Shown here: in pieces, positions 32,587 to 41,690 of the stretch
Layout of the letters: every line of letters begins with the position of its first letter
How positions within the stretch are numbered: position 1 is the stretch's first letter
IMG/VR virus record: IMGVR_UViG_3300025085_000010
Location: 1-64,000 of that record
Source: a virus
Reading direction: 5' to 3' (one strand)
DNA: 64,000 bases
Notes under the pieces: model-generated
What the model saw: the letters and a program-made list of their open reading frames with translations, nothing else
Told to the model about the DNA's origin: nothing
The model's database searches: none
Translations under genes and position numbers: made by a program

Positions 32587-35025
32587 ATGTCGAAAGAAGA
32601 CTTGCCTTCTATTGATGATTTGGTCAATAACGATCTACCATCAATTGAAGATTTTATAACAGAAGAGAACGCAGAGGAACTCCCTTCTGTTGAAGACTAT
32701 ATTGAGTTAGAAGAAAGCACTCAAACCATAGAAGATGCAGACGGAAATACATTTGCAGAAATACAAGATATAATACCACCTTGGCCAGAACTGGTCAGAA
32801 TGATTAATGATGTTAGATCAGATATTCCTGACATTCCAGAAGTAAAATATTATGATAAAGAACTTGAGGAACTTGCAGAACAGATTAGTAATCTTCCTGA
32901 AGTCAGATACTATGATAGAGAAGTAGAAGCAATATGTGATCAGGTAGATCTTGTAAGGGAACAGATCAAAGTTCTACCTGAGGTCAAGTATTATGATGAG
33001 CAAGTTGATGCTATTGAAGATAGAATTGACACTCTTCAAACTGAGGTAACAAACTTACCAGAGGTCAAATATTATGATGCTGAGATCGCAGCAATTTGTG
33101 AGGCTATTGATACGGTAAAAGCATCTATTCCACAGTTTCCTAAGTGGGTTAATGAAATAAATGAAGTTCCAGACTTCTCATGGATTGGTAAAACTTTTAG
33201 TGTTATTGATGATGACTTTGTAAAGGTTAACGATACTATTGAAGGACTAAGAGGAAAGGTTGAATTTGATCTTGAACAACTTTCTGAAGATGTTGAAACA
33301 AAGCATTTTAATAGCACGATCAAGATTGAGAATGACATCTCCAATCTGAGTGAAAAAGTAGATACTCGTATTGATGAAGAGAAAGATAAGATCTGGAAAG
33401 AACTCAGATCATCATCTCTCAAGATGTGGGAGTACCATAAAGAGTTTAAAGACGATGATCGCAAACTCAAGAAACAAATTCTTGGGGAATATAATACTCT
33501 CAAGCAAAACATTAATAAAGAACTTAAGGAGATTAATTACACCAGCACCAAGACTGATGAGTTACTTCTAAAGTATTTTACTGAGCTAAGAGAAGAGATC
33601 TCAGGACTTCCAGAAGTTAAGTATTATGATAAAGATATTGACTATGTAAAATCTGATATCAAAGGACTCTATAAAATTATAGAGGAAATTAAATCATCTC
33701 AAAAACAACTGAAAGAAGAGCAAGAACTCCTAGCAGAGACAAATGTTCCTCTTGGGATGGACTCCCCAGATACAAATAATCCAGACCCTCTTACGCCACT
33801 TGATCAGAACTTTGTTACTCTGGATCAGTTGCAGACACACTACAAGAGATTTGTAGAGAGGGTACAGTATCAACTCGGATCTATCGGTGGCGGTGGTGCA
33901 GGATTTATTAGAGATCTTGATGATGTAACCTTTGATGCTACAGATGGTCAGTTACTGATCTATAACTCATCTACATCAAAATGGGTTGGTATTGCCAGCA
34001 CTGCAGTTGGTGGTGGAGATGCATCTACATTAGCAGAAAATACAACAGGAACGAACCTTGTACTTTCAGGAAATTTAACAGTTGCAGGTATTGCAACATA
34101 TGAAGATGTAAGAAATATAGATTCTATCGGTATTGTTACTGCAAGAAGTGGAATTAAAGTTCTAGATGGTGGCATCAACGTAGTTGGTGTTTCCACGATT
34201 AGCACTGGTGTTGGTACAATTCATGTTGGTGTTGGATCGACAGCACTTTTGGTTGAAGGTGATGCAAGAGTAACTGGTATCCTTACAATTGGACAAGGAT
34301 CAATTACTTTAGATCCAAACACAAAACAAGTCACTGGTATTGATGAAATCGTTGTTGGATCTGGAGCATCTTTATCATTAGCACCTCTATTCGCCAGTTC
34401 AGCCAAGTTTGTTATTGATTATTCTTCATTAACTTTACAAGGATATAACTCAAATAATGAAGGAACTTATGAAAGGCAAAGCACTTCTTTTGTACTAAGC
34501 ACTGCACCAACTACATCTGGTAGTGCTAGATTCCAAGAGACAAGTGGATTTTATTACTTCTTACATGAAAGTGATAATTCAAAAATAATTATTTTCAATA
34601 TAGTTACTGGAAACTGGGACGCAGTTCATAGTTTTGGATCTGATTTTTCTTCTCCAAGTAGTGGGACACTAGTAAATCCAGTATCAAATTATTCTTTTGT
34701 TACTCCAGTTAGAGCTAATTTTGATGACACTGGCAGAGCATATCCAGGATCTGGTTTTGGAGTTGTATATAAAACGACAGTTAGTGAGCAAACACAATCT
34801 ATTGGTATTGCAACTGCAAGTTCTTTAGTTGTATCTGGTATTGCAACTGTTTCAACGGCATTCTATATGCCACAATACACAACATCGGCAAGAGATGCAG
34901 CTACCTTTGCTGAAGGTGCGATGATATACAATACAACAACTAAGAAAATGGAGTTCTATAATGGATCATCCTGGCAGTCGTTGCCTGGAATGTCGCTTGG
35001 TCTTACTGTGGCACTTGATGGATGA
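32587..35025 (+). CDS. coiled-coil fibre-like virion protein
   Basis: An 812-residue protein. Residues 6-40 carry three LPS(I/V)(D/E)D acidic repeats. Residues 83-348 carry five (I/L)PEV(K/R)YYD motifs (starting at 83, 103, 130, 157 and 341), separated by heptad-rich helices. A Gly linker (GGGGAGFIRDLDDVTFD) follows near 440. The C-terminal half is beta-rich with VGVGST/GIATVS repeats and ends in the fibre-type segment ARDAATFAEGAMIYNTTTKKMEFYNGSSWQSL (a common tail-fibre C-terminal motif). It is probably a trimeric fibre or whisker-like appendage. The receptor is unknown. It follows a late promoter motif and a hairpin. Confidence 0.8.
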   Translation: MSKEDLPSIDDLVNNDLPSIEDFITEENAEELPSVEDYIELEESTQTIEDADGNTFAEIQDIIPPWPELVRMINDVRSDIPDIPEVKYYDKELEELAEQISNLPEVRYYDREVEAICDQVDLVREQIKVLPEVKYYDEQVDAIEDRIDTLQTEVTNLPEVKYYDAEIAAICEAIDTVKASIPQFPKWVNEINEVPDFSWIGKTFSVIDDDFVKVNDTIEGLRGKVEFDLEQLSEDVETKHFNSTIKIENDISNLSEKVDTRIDEEKDKIWKELRSSSLKMWEYHKEFKDDDRKLKKQILGEYNTLKQNINKELKEINYTSTKTDELLLKYFTELREEISGLPEVKYYDKDIDYVKSDIKGLYKIIEEIKSSQKQLKEEQELLAETNVPLGMDSPDTNNPDPLTPLDQNFVTLDQLQTHYKRFVERVQYQLGSIGGGGAGFIRDLDDVTFDATDGQLLIYNSSTSKWVGIASTAVGGGDASTLAENTTGTNLVLSGNLTVAGIATYEDVRNIDSIGIVTARSGIKVLDGGINVVGVSTISTGVGTIHVGVGSTALLVEGDARVTGILTIGQGSITLDPNTKQVTGIDEIVVGSGASLSLAPLFASSAKFVIDYSSLTLQGYNSNNEGTYERQSTSFVLSTAPTTSGSARFQETSGFYYFLHESDNSKIIIFNIVTGNWDAVHSFGSDFSSPSSGTLVNPVSNYSFVTPVRANFDDTGRAYPGSGFGVVYKTTVSEQTQSIGIATASSLVVSGIATVSTAFYMPQYTTSARDAATFAEGAMIYNTTTKKMEFYNGSSWQSLPGMSLGLTVALDG
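32833..33630 (+). repeat. five-copy (I/L)PEV(K/R)YYD coding repeat
   Basis: Copies begin at 32833, 32893, 32974, 33055 and 33607. Copies 1-4 are 20, 27 and 27 residues apart, so the repeat unit is one short helix plus the motif. The DNA copies differ at third positions, so the peptide and not the DNA is conserved. Confidence 0.75.
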
Positions 35026-35031
35026 TAAATA
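35024..35031 (+). promoter_or_regulatory. late promoter motif GATAAATA
   Basis: It overlaps the TGA stop (35023-35025) of the fibre gene and lies 22 bases before the ATG at 35054. AAGGAG at 35034-35039 may be the ribosome site, with a long spacer. Confidence 0.45.
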
Positions 35032-35053
35032 ATAAGGAGTAATCACTCTTTTG

Positions 35054-36829
35054 ATGGCTAAGAACGGACGCTGCCCTGCAGGACAATACTACTGTTATAC
35101 TGATAAAGTATGCAAACCAATTCCTAAGGGATTTAGGGTTGTAGGACCTTCTGGAATGCTTCGTAAAGAAAATGGTCATTCTGTGGATGACAATACCGAA
35201 ACCAAAAAGAATGGTAACGGTAATGGAAATGGTAATGGTAATGGTGGAGGAGTAAGTGAATCGAAAAGTGGTGATTCTTCTCTGCGTGACTGGTTTGGCA
35301 AGAGTAAGTCTAGTGATGGCAAGCCTGGTTGGGTTCAACTGGGTGGGAAATACTCTGGAAAACCTTGTGCCAAGCAACCAGGACAAACCACAAAGCCAAA
35401 GTGCGGTTCTTCAAAAATGAAACGCAATCTCTCTAAAGATGAGGAACAAGCAGCGTTTCGTAGAAAGAATAAAAAAGATCCAAATCCAAATAGATCAGGG
35501 AAGGCAATTAACGTGAATACTGAAGAATTTACAACACTACCTTTACAGATAGAAATCCCAGATAATATTAGAGATTTCAATCTTGGACTTATGTTCCGTG
35601 AAAGTTTGGATATAAACAGTGGTATGCTCTTTATTTTTAATGAAGTGGCAGACCAGTCATTTCATATGACTGAAACAAAAATTCCTCTTGATATTGCTTT
35701 TATTAGAGAGGATGGCATAATCGAAAGTATTAAACAATTAGAACCATATGACGAGAACCCAGTTGCCTCAGATGGAGAGGTTCTGTGTGCATTAGAAGTA
35801 AATCGTGGATGGTTCGCGGAAAATAATGTAGAAGTGGGTGACGTGATTGATATTGAGGAAGGCGAGAAAGATGCTTGCTACCATAAAGTCAAATCACGTT
35901 ATAAAGTTTGGCCAAGTGCATATGCGTCAGGAGCACTAGTCAAATGTCGTAAGAAAGGTGCTGCTAATTGGGGTAATAGCACAAAGAAGGAAGAAACTGA
36001 AATTAAAGAGAGTCACAAGAATCCTGAAAGTGTGAAAGGTATTGCCAAGGAACTTGATAAGGCTGTCGAGATGCACAAGAGTCAGGCAAAAAGACTCAGA
36101 AAATCTGGTGTATCTGAAGCATGTTGGAAAGGTTATGAAAAGAAAGGTATGAAGACCATGTTTGGAAAGAGATATCCAAACTGTGTTAAGAAAACCAAGA
36201 AAGAAGAAGTTGAACTTATTGATGAAAAGAAAGGATGCAACCACACTCATGAAGGTAAAGACTGTCCTGTTCATGGAATGTCTCCATGTGATGGACCTCA
36301 AGGTGGAAATGGAGGAAAACCAGGTCCAGATAAAAATTATGTAAAACCTATGGGCGAATCCATAGATGAGGCAGTTAGAGTTCCAGCAAAGACTGGAAAC
36401 ATCATCGATACTTATTTCAACTATAGAGGTAAGTATTATGCTTTAAAGATGTTCTTCCCTCAAATCTCAGTACCCAAAAAATCTGATGTTCAAGATCAGG
36501 TTTCTAAAGTATATCCTGGCGCGAAACTATTAACTTTTAACGTTTCAAGCTATGTACCAGGGCAACCACTCCTTCACGTCGAAGGAGCAGCATGGACGAA
36601 AAAATCAGGAAAAAATAAAGAAGGTGGACTCAACGAAAAAGGACGAAAGTCTTATGAAGCGCAAAATCCAGGATCTGACCTTAAAGCACCAAGCAAGAAG
36701 GTTGGAAATCCCAGGAGGGCATCCTTCTGCGCTAGAATGAAGGGAATGAAAAAGAAACTGACTTCATCGAAAACTGCAAACGATCCAGATAGCAGAATCA
36801 ATAAGTCACTTAGAAAGTGGAATTGCTGA
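35054..36829 (+). CDS. multi-domain basic Cys-rich protein with DUF192 domain
   Basis: A 591-residue protein with several modules. An N-terminal Cys module (GRCPAGQYYCYTDKVCKPIPKGFR) is followed by an NG-repeat linker near 55-65 and a basic module (GKPCAKQPGQTTKPKCGSSKMKRN, about 100-125). A DUF192 domain covers about 158-265 (LGLMFRESLDINSGMLFIF...PLDIAFI...EVNRGWFAENNVEVGDVI). Then come a CWKGYEKKGMKTMFGKRYPNCVKK module (about 355-380), a His/Cys metal-binding-like CNHTHEGKDCPVHG (about 395-408), and a basic C-terminus (RASFCARMKGMKKKLTSSKTANDP, ending RKWNC). Charge and position suggest a DNA-contacting or packaged virion protein; this is inference. ATG 35054 is preferred over the TTG one codon earlier. 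It is followed seven bases later by gene 17. Confidence 0.8.
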   Translation: MAKNGRCPAGQYYCYTDKVCKPIPKGFRVVGPSGMLRKENGHSVDDNTETKKNGNGNGNGNGNGGGVSESKSGDSSLRDWFGKSKSSDGKPGWVQLGGKYSGKPCAKQPGQTTKPKCGSSKMKRNLSKDEEQAAFRRKNKKDPNPNRSGKAINVNTEEFTTLPLQIEIPDNIRDFNLGLMFRESLDINSGMLFIFNEVADQSFHMTETKIPLDIAFIREDGIIESIKQLEPYDENPVASDGEVLCALEVNRGWFAENNVEVGDVIDIEEGEKDACYHKVKSRYKVWPSAYASGALVKCRKKGAANWGNSTKKEETEIKESHKNPESVKGIAKELDKAVEMHKSQAKRLRKSGVSEACWKGYEKKGMKTMFGKRYPNCVKKTKKEEVELIDEKKGCNHTHEGKDCPVHGMSPCDGPQGGNGGKPGPDKNYVKPMGESIDEAVRVPAKTGNIIDTYFNYRGKYYALKMFFPQISVPKKSDVQDQVSKVYPGAKLLTFNVSSYVPGQPLLHVEGAAWTKKSGKNKEGGLNEKGRKSYEAQNPGSDLKAPSKKVGNPRRASFCARMKGMKKKLTSSKTANDPDSRINKSLRKWNC

Positions 36830-36836
36830 GTAATTT

Positions 36837-38486
36837 ATGTCTGATAATGTATACCTTGGCAATCCCAATCTAAAAAAAGCAAATACTGCAATTGAATTTA
36901 CTCAAGATCAAATCTATGAGTTTATGAGATGCAAAGAGAATCCTGTTTATTTTGCTAATAACTATGTTAAGATTATTTCTCTTGATGAGGGTCTGACTCA
37001 ATTTCACCCATATCACTTTCAAGAGAAGTTAATCAATAACTTCCACAATAACAGATTCAATATCTGTAAGATGCCACGTCAGACTGGTAAGTCTACTACT
37101 GTGGTATCGTATCTTTTGCACTATGCAGTATTCAACGATAGTGTTAATATTGGTATCCTTGCAAACAAAGCAGCAACTGCTAGAGAACTTCTAGGAAGGT
37201 TACAGACTGCATATGAGAACTTGCCCAAATGGATGCAGCAGGGTATTATTGCATGGAACAAAGGATCTCTGGAGTTAGAAAATGGCAGTAAGATATTGGC
37301 AGCTTCTACGTCTGCAAGTGCTGTCCGAGGCATGTCGTTTAACATTCTCTTCCTCGACGAATTCGCATTCGTTCCAAACCATGTTGCAGACTCGTTCTTT
37401 GCATCTGTTTATCCTACTATTACTTCTGGTAAAAACACCAAAGTAATTATCGTATCCACCCCACATGGTATGAATCACTTCTACCGTTTGTGGCATGATG
37501 CAGAAAAGAGTAAAAATGATTACATTCCCACAGATGTCCACTGGTCAGAAGTTCCAGGTAGGGATGAAAAGTGGAAAAAGACCACTATTAAAAACACTTC
37601 AGAAGCACAGTTTAAAGTTGAGTTTGAATGTGAGTTCCTAGGATCAGTTGATACACTGATTGCACCAAGTAAATTGAGGACTCTTATCTATGATAATCCA
37701 ATCAAAAAGAATGCTGGATTAGATGTATATGAACCATCTCAAGAGAAGCATGATTATGTGATGACAGTTGACGTTGCAAGAGGAGTTGGAGAAGACTACT
37801 CTGCATTTGTTGTTGTTGATATCACAGAGTTTCCTCATAGAGTCGTAGCAAAATATAGAAATAATGATATTAAACCGATGTTATTTCCCAATATCATCTA
37901 TGAAGTAGCAAAGAGTTATAATAGTGCCTTTATCTTATGTGAGGTAAATGATATTGGAGATCAAGTTGCAAGTATTCTTCAATATGATTTGGAATATCAG
38001 AACCTATTGATGTGTTCTATGAGAGGTAGAGCAGGTCAGATTGTTGGACAGGGATTCTCCGGTAAGAAAACACAACTTGGCGTCAAAATGTCCAAGACTG
38101 TAAAAAAAGTTGGATCACTTAATCTCAAGACTCTTATTGAAGAAAATAAACTTATCTTTAATGACTATGAGATTATTTCCGAGTTAACAACATTCATCTC
38201 AAAGCATAATTCATTTGAAGCAGAAGAAGGTTGTAATGATGACTTAGCGATGTGTCTTGTCATTTATGCATGGTTAGTCCAGATGGACTACTTCAAAGAA
38301 CTGACAGACCAAGATGTTCGTAAAAGATTATATGAAGAACAAAAGAATCAAATTGAACAGGACATGGCTCCATTTGGATTTATAGATGATGGTTTAGACG
38401 ATGAGAGTTTCTCTGATGGTAATGATAGATGGTTTAAAGCAGATGAATATGGAGATAGATCATTTATGTGGGAATACCTTTCTTAA
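36837..38486 (+). CDS. gp17: terminase large subunit gp17
   Basis: This 549-residue protein (T4 gp17: 610) is the packaging motor ATPase and headful nuclease. Walker A is MPRQTGKST (residues 79-87, K85). Walker B is ILFLDEFAF with D174 and catalytic E175. The nuclease half shows VDVARG with D312, CEVNDIGD (E369, D372) and a C-terminal DDLA with D468-D469, which are the RNase-H-fold metal ligands. It acts at the portal on concatemeric DNA with gp16 and gp20. The stop overlaps the start of the zinc-ribbon gene (TAATG). Confidence 0.96.
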   Translation: MSDNVYLGNPNLKKANTAIEFTQDQIYEFMRCKENPVYFANNYVKIISLDEGLTQFHPYHFQEKLINNFHNNRFNICKMPRQTGKSTTVVSYLLHYAVFNDSVNIGILANKAATARELLGRLQTAYENLPKWMQQGIIAWNKGSLELENGSKILAASTSASAVRGMSFNILFLDEFAFVPNHVADSFFASVYPTITSGKNTKVIIVSTPHGMNHFYRLWHDAEKSKNDYIPTDVHWSEVPGRDEKWKKTTIKNTSEAQFKVEFECEFLGSVDTLIAPSKLRTLIYDNPIKKNAGLDVYEPSQEKHDYVMTVDVARGVGEDYSAFVVVDITEFPHRVVAKYRNNDIKPMLFPNIIYEVAKSYNSAFILCEVNDIGDQVASILQYDLEYQNLLMCSMRGRAGQIVGQGFSGKKTQLGVKMSKTVKKVGSLNLKTLIEENKLIFNDYEIISELTTFISKHNSFEAEEGCNDDLAMCLVIYAWLVQMDYFKELTDQDVRKRLYEEQKNQIEQDMAPFGFIDDGLDDESFSDGNDRWFKADEYGDRSFMWEYLS

Positions 38487-38707
38487 TGGATTTAGATGGT
38501 CAGATAAAACTTGGACATCTTCTTTTGCAAGATAGAAAATGTAGATCGTGTGGTGAGATAAAAAATTTAGTAGAAGATTTTTATAGAACAAGAAAGGATA
38601 GAGGACCAGTTGCCTCATCATATTCTTATGAATGTAAAGACTGTACAATAAAAAGAATCATGGCAAACAAAAGATCAGACAATCGATGGGAATACCCAGA
38701 TTGGTAG
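38486..38707 (+). CDS. small zinc-ribbon-like protein (73 aa)
   Basis: I place the start at the ATG in the TAATG overlap with gene 17 (38486) and not at the in-frame ATG at 38468 inside it. The 73-residue product has CRSCG (about residues 19-23) and CKDC (about 51-54), a CxxC...CxxC arrangement that would bind one zinc ion, and a basic helix after it. This resembles the zinc-ribbon segment found next to phage HNH endonucleases, but no HNH residues are present. Coupling to the terminase suggests a role in packaging or DNA binding; that is inference. Confidence 0.75.
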   Translation: MDLDGQIKLGHLLLQDRKCRSCGEIKNLVEDFYRTRKDRGPVASSYSYECKDCTIKRIMANKRSDNRWEYPDW

Positions 38708-38743
38708 TTCACGTCACGTTTCCCCTGTGAAAACACTCTTTTT

Positions 38744-38751
38744 AATAAATA
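38744..38751 (+). promoter_or_regulatory. late promoter motif AATAAATA before gene 18
   Basis: It lies in the 77-base gap before gene 18, 33 bases upstream of the ATG; GGAGAG at 38775-38780 is the ribosome site. Confidence 0.55.
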
Positions 38752-38784
38752 TTTTGAGATACACTGAGATCCACGGAGAGAAAC

Positions 38785-41004
38785 ATGGCGACTCCTCAAT
38801 TATCTCCTGGCGTACTAGTCAGGGAAGTTGACCTTACAGTAGGGAGAGCTGATAATGTCTTAGATAACATAGGTGCAATTGCTGGACCATTCAGAATTGG
38901 ACCTGTTGATGAACCAATTGATATTACTACTGAGCAAGAACTGATTGCAACCTTCGGTAAGCCTCTTTCAACTGACACTCAATATGAGTATTGGATGAGT
39001 GCTGCCAATTACCTCTCTTATGGGGGAATTCTAAAGGTAGTAAGAACAGGAAATACGAGCGACACCTTAATGGTGAACGCAAACGCAGGTGTTGGTATTG
39101 CATCAACTACCACACTTAAAATTAACAACTACGATGATTATCAGGAAAATCATAAGGAATCTGATACATCGTTCACATATGCAGCAAAGAACCCTGGAAC
39201 CTGGGGTAACGGACTGAAGGTTTGCTACATCGATGACTTTGCAGATCAGACTGTTGGTATCGCAACCACAAGTCTTGCAAACATCGGCGCAACTATCGGA
39301 TTCGGTGTTACTGCATCTCTTGATAATCAGGTTATTCCTGGTGCTGGTACAACTTCTGGATTCACTGGATTCCTGAAAGGTATCGTTGTTGGTCTTACCA
39401 CAGATGCAACAGGGGGAGACAGTAAGGTAGATGTCAAAATTGTTTCTCGCGTAGAAACAGTCGGTGGTGGTTCAACTGAAACAAAGATCGAATATCAAGA
39501 AGGTTTTGGTGGTGCATCATTTGGAACATCTGTTGCACTGAACTTCGTTGCTAATACTGGTGTTAATAGCACGGGCCCTGGCGCTGGCGCTATGACTCCT
39601 GGAACCTCAGTTGACTGGTATGATCAACAAACTCTTAATCTTACCAACGCAACGATTTCTTGGAAGTCAATTGCTCCAAGACCTACAACTAATATCTATG
39701 TTTCCGATAGAAACGGATATAATGATGGTATTCACATCGTTGTAGTTGACGATAAGGGATCAATCACAGGAATCAAGGGTAACTTGATTGAGAAGCACGT
39801 CAACCTTTCTAAGGCTGGAGATGCAATCTCTAACGTCAACGCTCCTCAGAGAATCTACTACAAGGATTACCTTCAAGACTTCTCTGATAACATTTATGCG
39901 GGTGCTAACCCATCTGAAGCATTTGATGCATACTACTTAACCAATCCAAGAGCAACCGGATTCTCAACTGACTTCACTGCAGTTACGACAGCAGACGGTC
40001 TGTTCGGTCTCGATGCACAGAACACAACGTATTCCGCACTTGGAAATGTTTCTTACACCTTCGGTGGAGGAAAAGATTATTCCGCAACTGGTGGAATGAG
40101 TGCATCTCTCGCAAGTTTGATCACTTCCTACAACCTCTTCGAGAACAAAGATGAGATCGAAGTTGATTATCTGATCATGGGTCCTGGATGTTCTACTAAG
40201 GAACAGTCTCAAGCAAAAGCAAACAAACTGATTGCACTTGCTACTGGCAGAAAGGACTGCATGGCTCTCATCGGACCACACAGAGGAGATCTGGTTGGTG
40301 TTACTAACACAAACACTCAAACCGATAATCTGATTGATTACTTTACAACCCTCACGTCTTCCTCCTACGCGGCATTTGACTCAGGTTATAAGTATCAATA
40401 TGATAGATTCAACAATCAGTTCCGCTATGTCCCTGCTAACGGAGACGTTGCTGGAATGATTTGTAGAACTGGAATCACAGCATTCCCATGGTTCTCGCCC
40501 GCAGGTCAGCAACGCGGCGTTATCAATAACGCTGTTAAACTGGCATACAATCCAACCAAGGCACAAAGAGATCGTCTCTATCCACAGAGAATTAACTCTT
40601 TCGTCACAACACCCGGTGTCGGAACGATCCTCTTCGGAGATAAGACCGCACTTGGTTACGCATCCGCCTTTGACAGAATCAACGTTCGTCGCTTGTTCCT
40701 CACTGTTGAGCAAGCCCTGGAGAGAGCAGCACAAGCACAACTCTTTGAACTGAATGATGATATCACAAGAGCAAACTTCAGAAACATCGTCGAACCATAT
40801 CTCCGCGATATCCAAGCGAAGAGAGGTCTCTACGGATTCCTGGTTGTTTGTGATACCACCAACAACACTCCAGATGTTATTGACAATAATGAATTCAGAG
40901 CAGACATCTTCCTGAAGCCTGCTAAGTCCATCAACTACGTCACCCTCACATTTGTCGCCACTAGAACTGGCGTCAGTTTTGAGGAAGTAGTTGGTAGAGT
41001 TTGA
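38785..41004 (+). CDS. gp18: tail sheath protein gp18
   Basis: This 739-residue protein (T4 gp18: 659) has the sheath N-terminal signature: ATPQLSPGVLVREVDLTVG...DNIGAIAGPFRIGPVDEPIDITTEQELIATFG (residues 2-57). The C-terminal sheath domain contains FPWFSPAGQQRGVINNAVKLAYNPTKAQRDRLYPQRIN, FGDKTALGYASAFDRINVRRLFLTVEQAL and YVTLTFVATRTGVSFEE. Sheath subunits contract around the tube at infection. Codons ending in C are much more common here than in the baseplate genes, as expected for an abundant protein. Confidence 0.96.
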   Translation: MATPQLSPGVLVREVDLTVGRADNVLDNIGAIAGPFRIGPVDEPIDITTEQELIATFGKPLSTDTQYEYWMSAANYLSYGGILKVVRTGNTSDTLMVNANAGVGIASTTTLKINNYDDYQENHKESDTSFTYAAKNPGTWGNGLKVCYIDDFADQTVGIATTSLANIGATIGFGVTASLDNQVIPGAGTTSGFTGFLKGIVVGLTTDATGGDSKVDVKIVSRVETVGGGSTETKIEYQEGFGGASFGTSVALNFVANTGVNSTGPGAGAMTPGTSVDWYDQQTLNLTNATISWKSIAPRPTTNIYVSDRNGYNDGIHIVVVDDKGSITGIKGNLIEKHVNLSKAGDAISNVNAPQRIYYKDYLQDFSDNIYAGANPSEAFDAYYLTNPRATGFSTDFTAVTTADGLFGLDAQNTTYSALGNVSYTFGGGKDYSATGGMSASLASLITSYNLFENKDEIEVDYLIMGPGCSTKEQSQAKANKLIALATGRKDCMALIGPHRGDLVGVTNTNTQTDNLIDYFTTLTSSSYAAFDSGYKYQYDRFNNQFRYVPANGDVAGMICRTGITAFPWFSPAGQQRGVINNAVKLAYNPTKAQRDRLYPQRINSFVTTPGVGTILFGDKTALGYASAFDRINVRRLFLTVEQALERAAQAQLFELNDDITRANFRNIVEPYLRDIQAKRGLYGFLVVCDTTNNTPDVIDNNEFRADIFLKPAKSINYVTLTFVATRTGVSFEEVVGRV

Positions 41005-41013
41005 TCACGATAT

Positions 41014-41021
41014 CTAAATAA
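41014..41021 (+). promoter_or_regulatory. late promoter motif CTAAATAA before gene 19
   Basis: It lies in the 35-base gap between genes 18 and 19 and is followed by a strong ribosome site AAGGAGG (41025-41031), ten bases before the ATG at 41040. Confidence 0.6.
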
Positions 41022-41039
41022 CAAAAGGAGGATCAAAAA

Positions 41040-41648
41040 ATGGCCCAGTACAACACAATCGCTGATATCAGGAAGTCTCTTAATGGGGGCGGCGCACGCC
41101 CCAATCTATTTGAGGTTGACATTCCTGAGAACAGTCTCTTCAAATATATTGGAAGTGACTCCCAGTTAGATTCAAGAGTTCTTGTAAAAGCAGCTCAACT
41201 TCCTGCATCGAACGTTGCTTCAATCGACGTTCCTTTCAGAGGAAGAATCATGAAGGTTGCAGGTGATCGTACATTCGACACCTGGACAGTTACAGTTATT
41301 AACGACACTGACTTCAACCTTAGAACTGCATTCCAAAACTGGATGCAGGCTATTGCACAATATGCTGACGCATCTGGTGAAGCAGATCCACAGGCATATA
41401 AGTCAACCGCAACTGTTACCCAGTTGAAGAGAAAGTCTTCTAACTTAGGTCAGACATCTGACTCTGGTCTGGAAGCAGCATACACCTATGACTTCTTCGG
41501 TATTTTCCCAACTAATATCAGTGCTATCGACCTTTCATACGATACTGCTGATACGATTGAAGAATTCACTGTTGAATTCCAAGTCGATTATTGGGCACCT
41601 AAGGGTGTTAATGATACAATTGACGGAGCTCCTGGCGCAGGTGGTTGA
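41040..41648 (+). CDS. gp19: tail tube protein gp19
   Basis: This 202-residue protein (T4 gp19: 163) has the tube pattern: GGGARPNLFEVDIPE, RVLVKAAQLPASNVASIDVPFRGRIMKVAGDRTFDTWTVTVIND, then YDFFGIFPTNISAIDLSYDTADTIEEFTVEFQVDYW. Hexameric rings of gp19 stack to form the tube through which DNA leaves the head. It has its own late promoter motif and one of the best ribosome sites in the window, in keeping with high expression. Confidence 0.95.
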   Translation: MAQYNTIADIRKSLNGGGARPNLFEVDIPENSLFKYIGSDSQLDSRVLVKAAQLPASNVASIDVPFRGRIMKVAGDRTFDTWTVTVINDTDFNLRTAFQNWMQAIAQYADASGEADPQAYKSTATVTQLKRKSSNLGQTSDSGLEAAYTYDFFGIFPTNISAIDLSYDTADTIEEFTVEFQVDYWAPKGVNDTIDGAPGAGG

Positions 41649-41660
41649 TAATTTTGTCCC

Positions 41661-41668
41661 TAAATAGT
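41661..41668 (+). promoter_or_regulatory. late promoter motif CTAAATAG before gene 20
   Basis: It lies within a perfect 5-bp inverted repeat: CCCTA at 41659-41663 and TAGGG at 41669-41673. The ATG of gene 20 is at 41691. Confidence 0.5.
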
Positions 41669-41690
41669 AGGGCCAAATAAATTTGTAATA

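Noticed and set aside
33072-33512. 146-aa antisense open frame within the fibre-like gene
   Set aside because: Its composition is Ser/Leu/Phe-rich, it mirrors the Glu/Lys coiled coil of the real gene and it has no signals for expression.
38468-38485. Upstream in-frame ATG for the zinc-ribbon gene
   Set aside because: It lies inside gene 17. The TAATG start at 38486 matches the coupling seen at other junctions of this genome.
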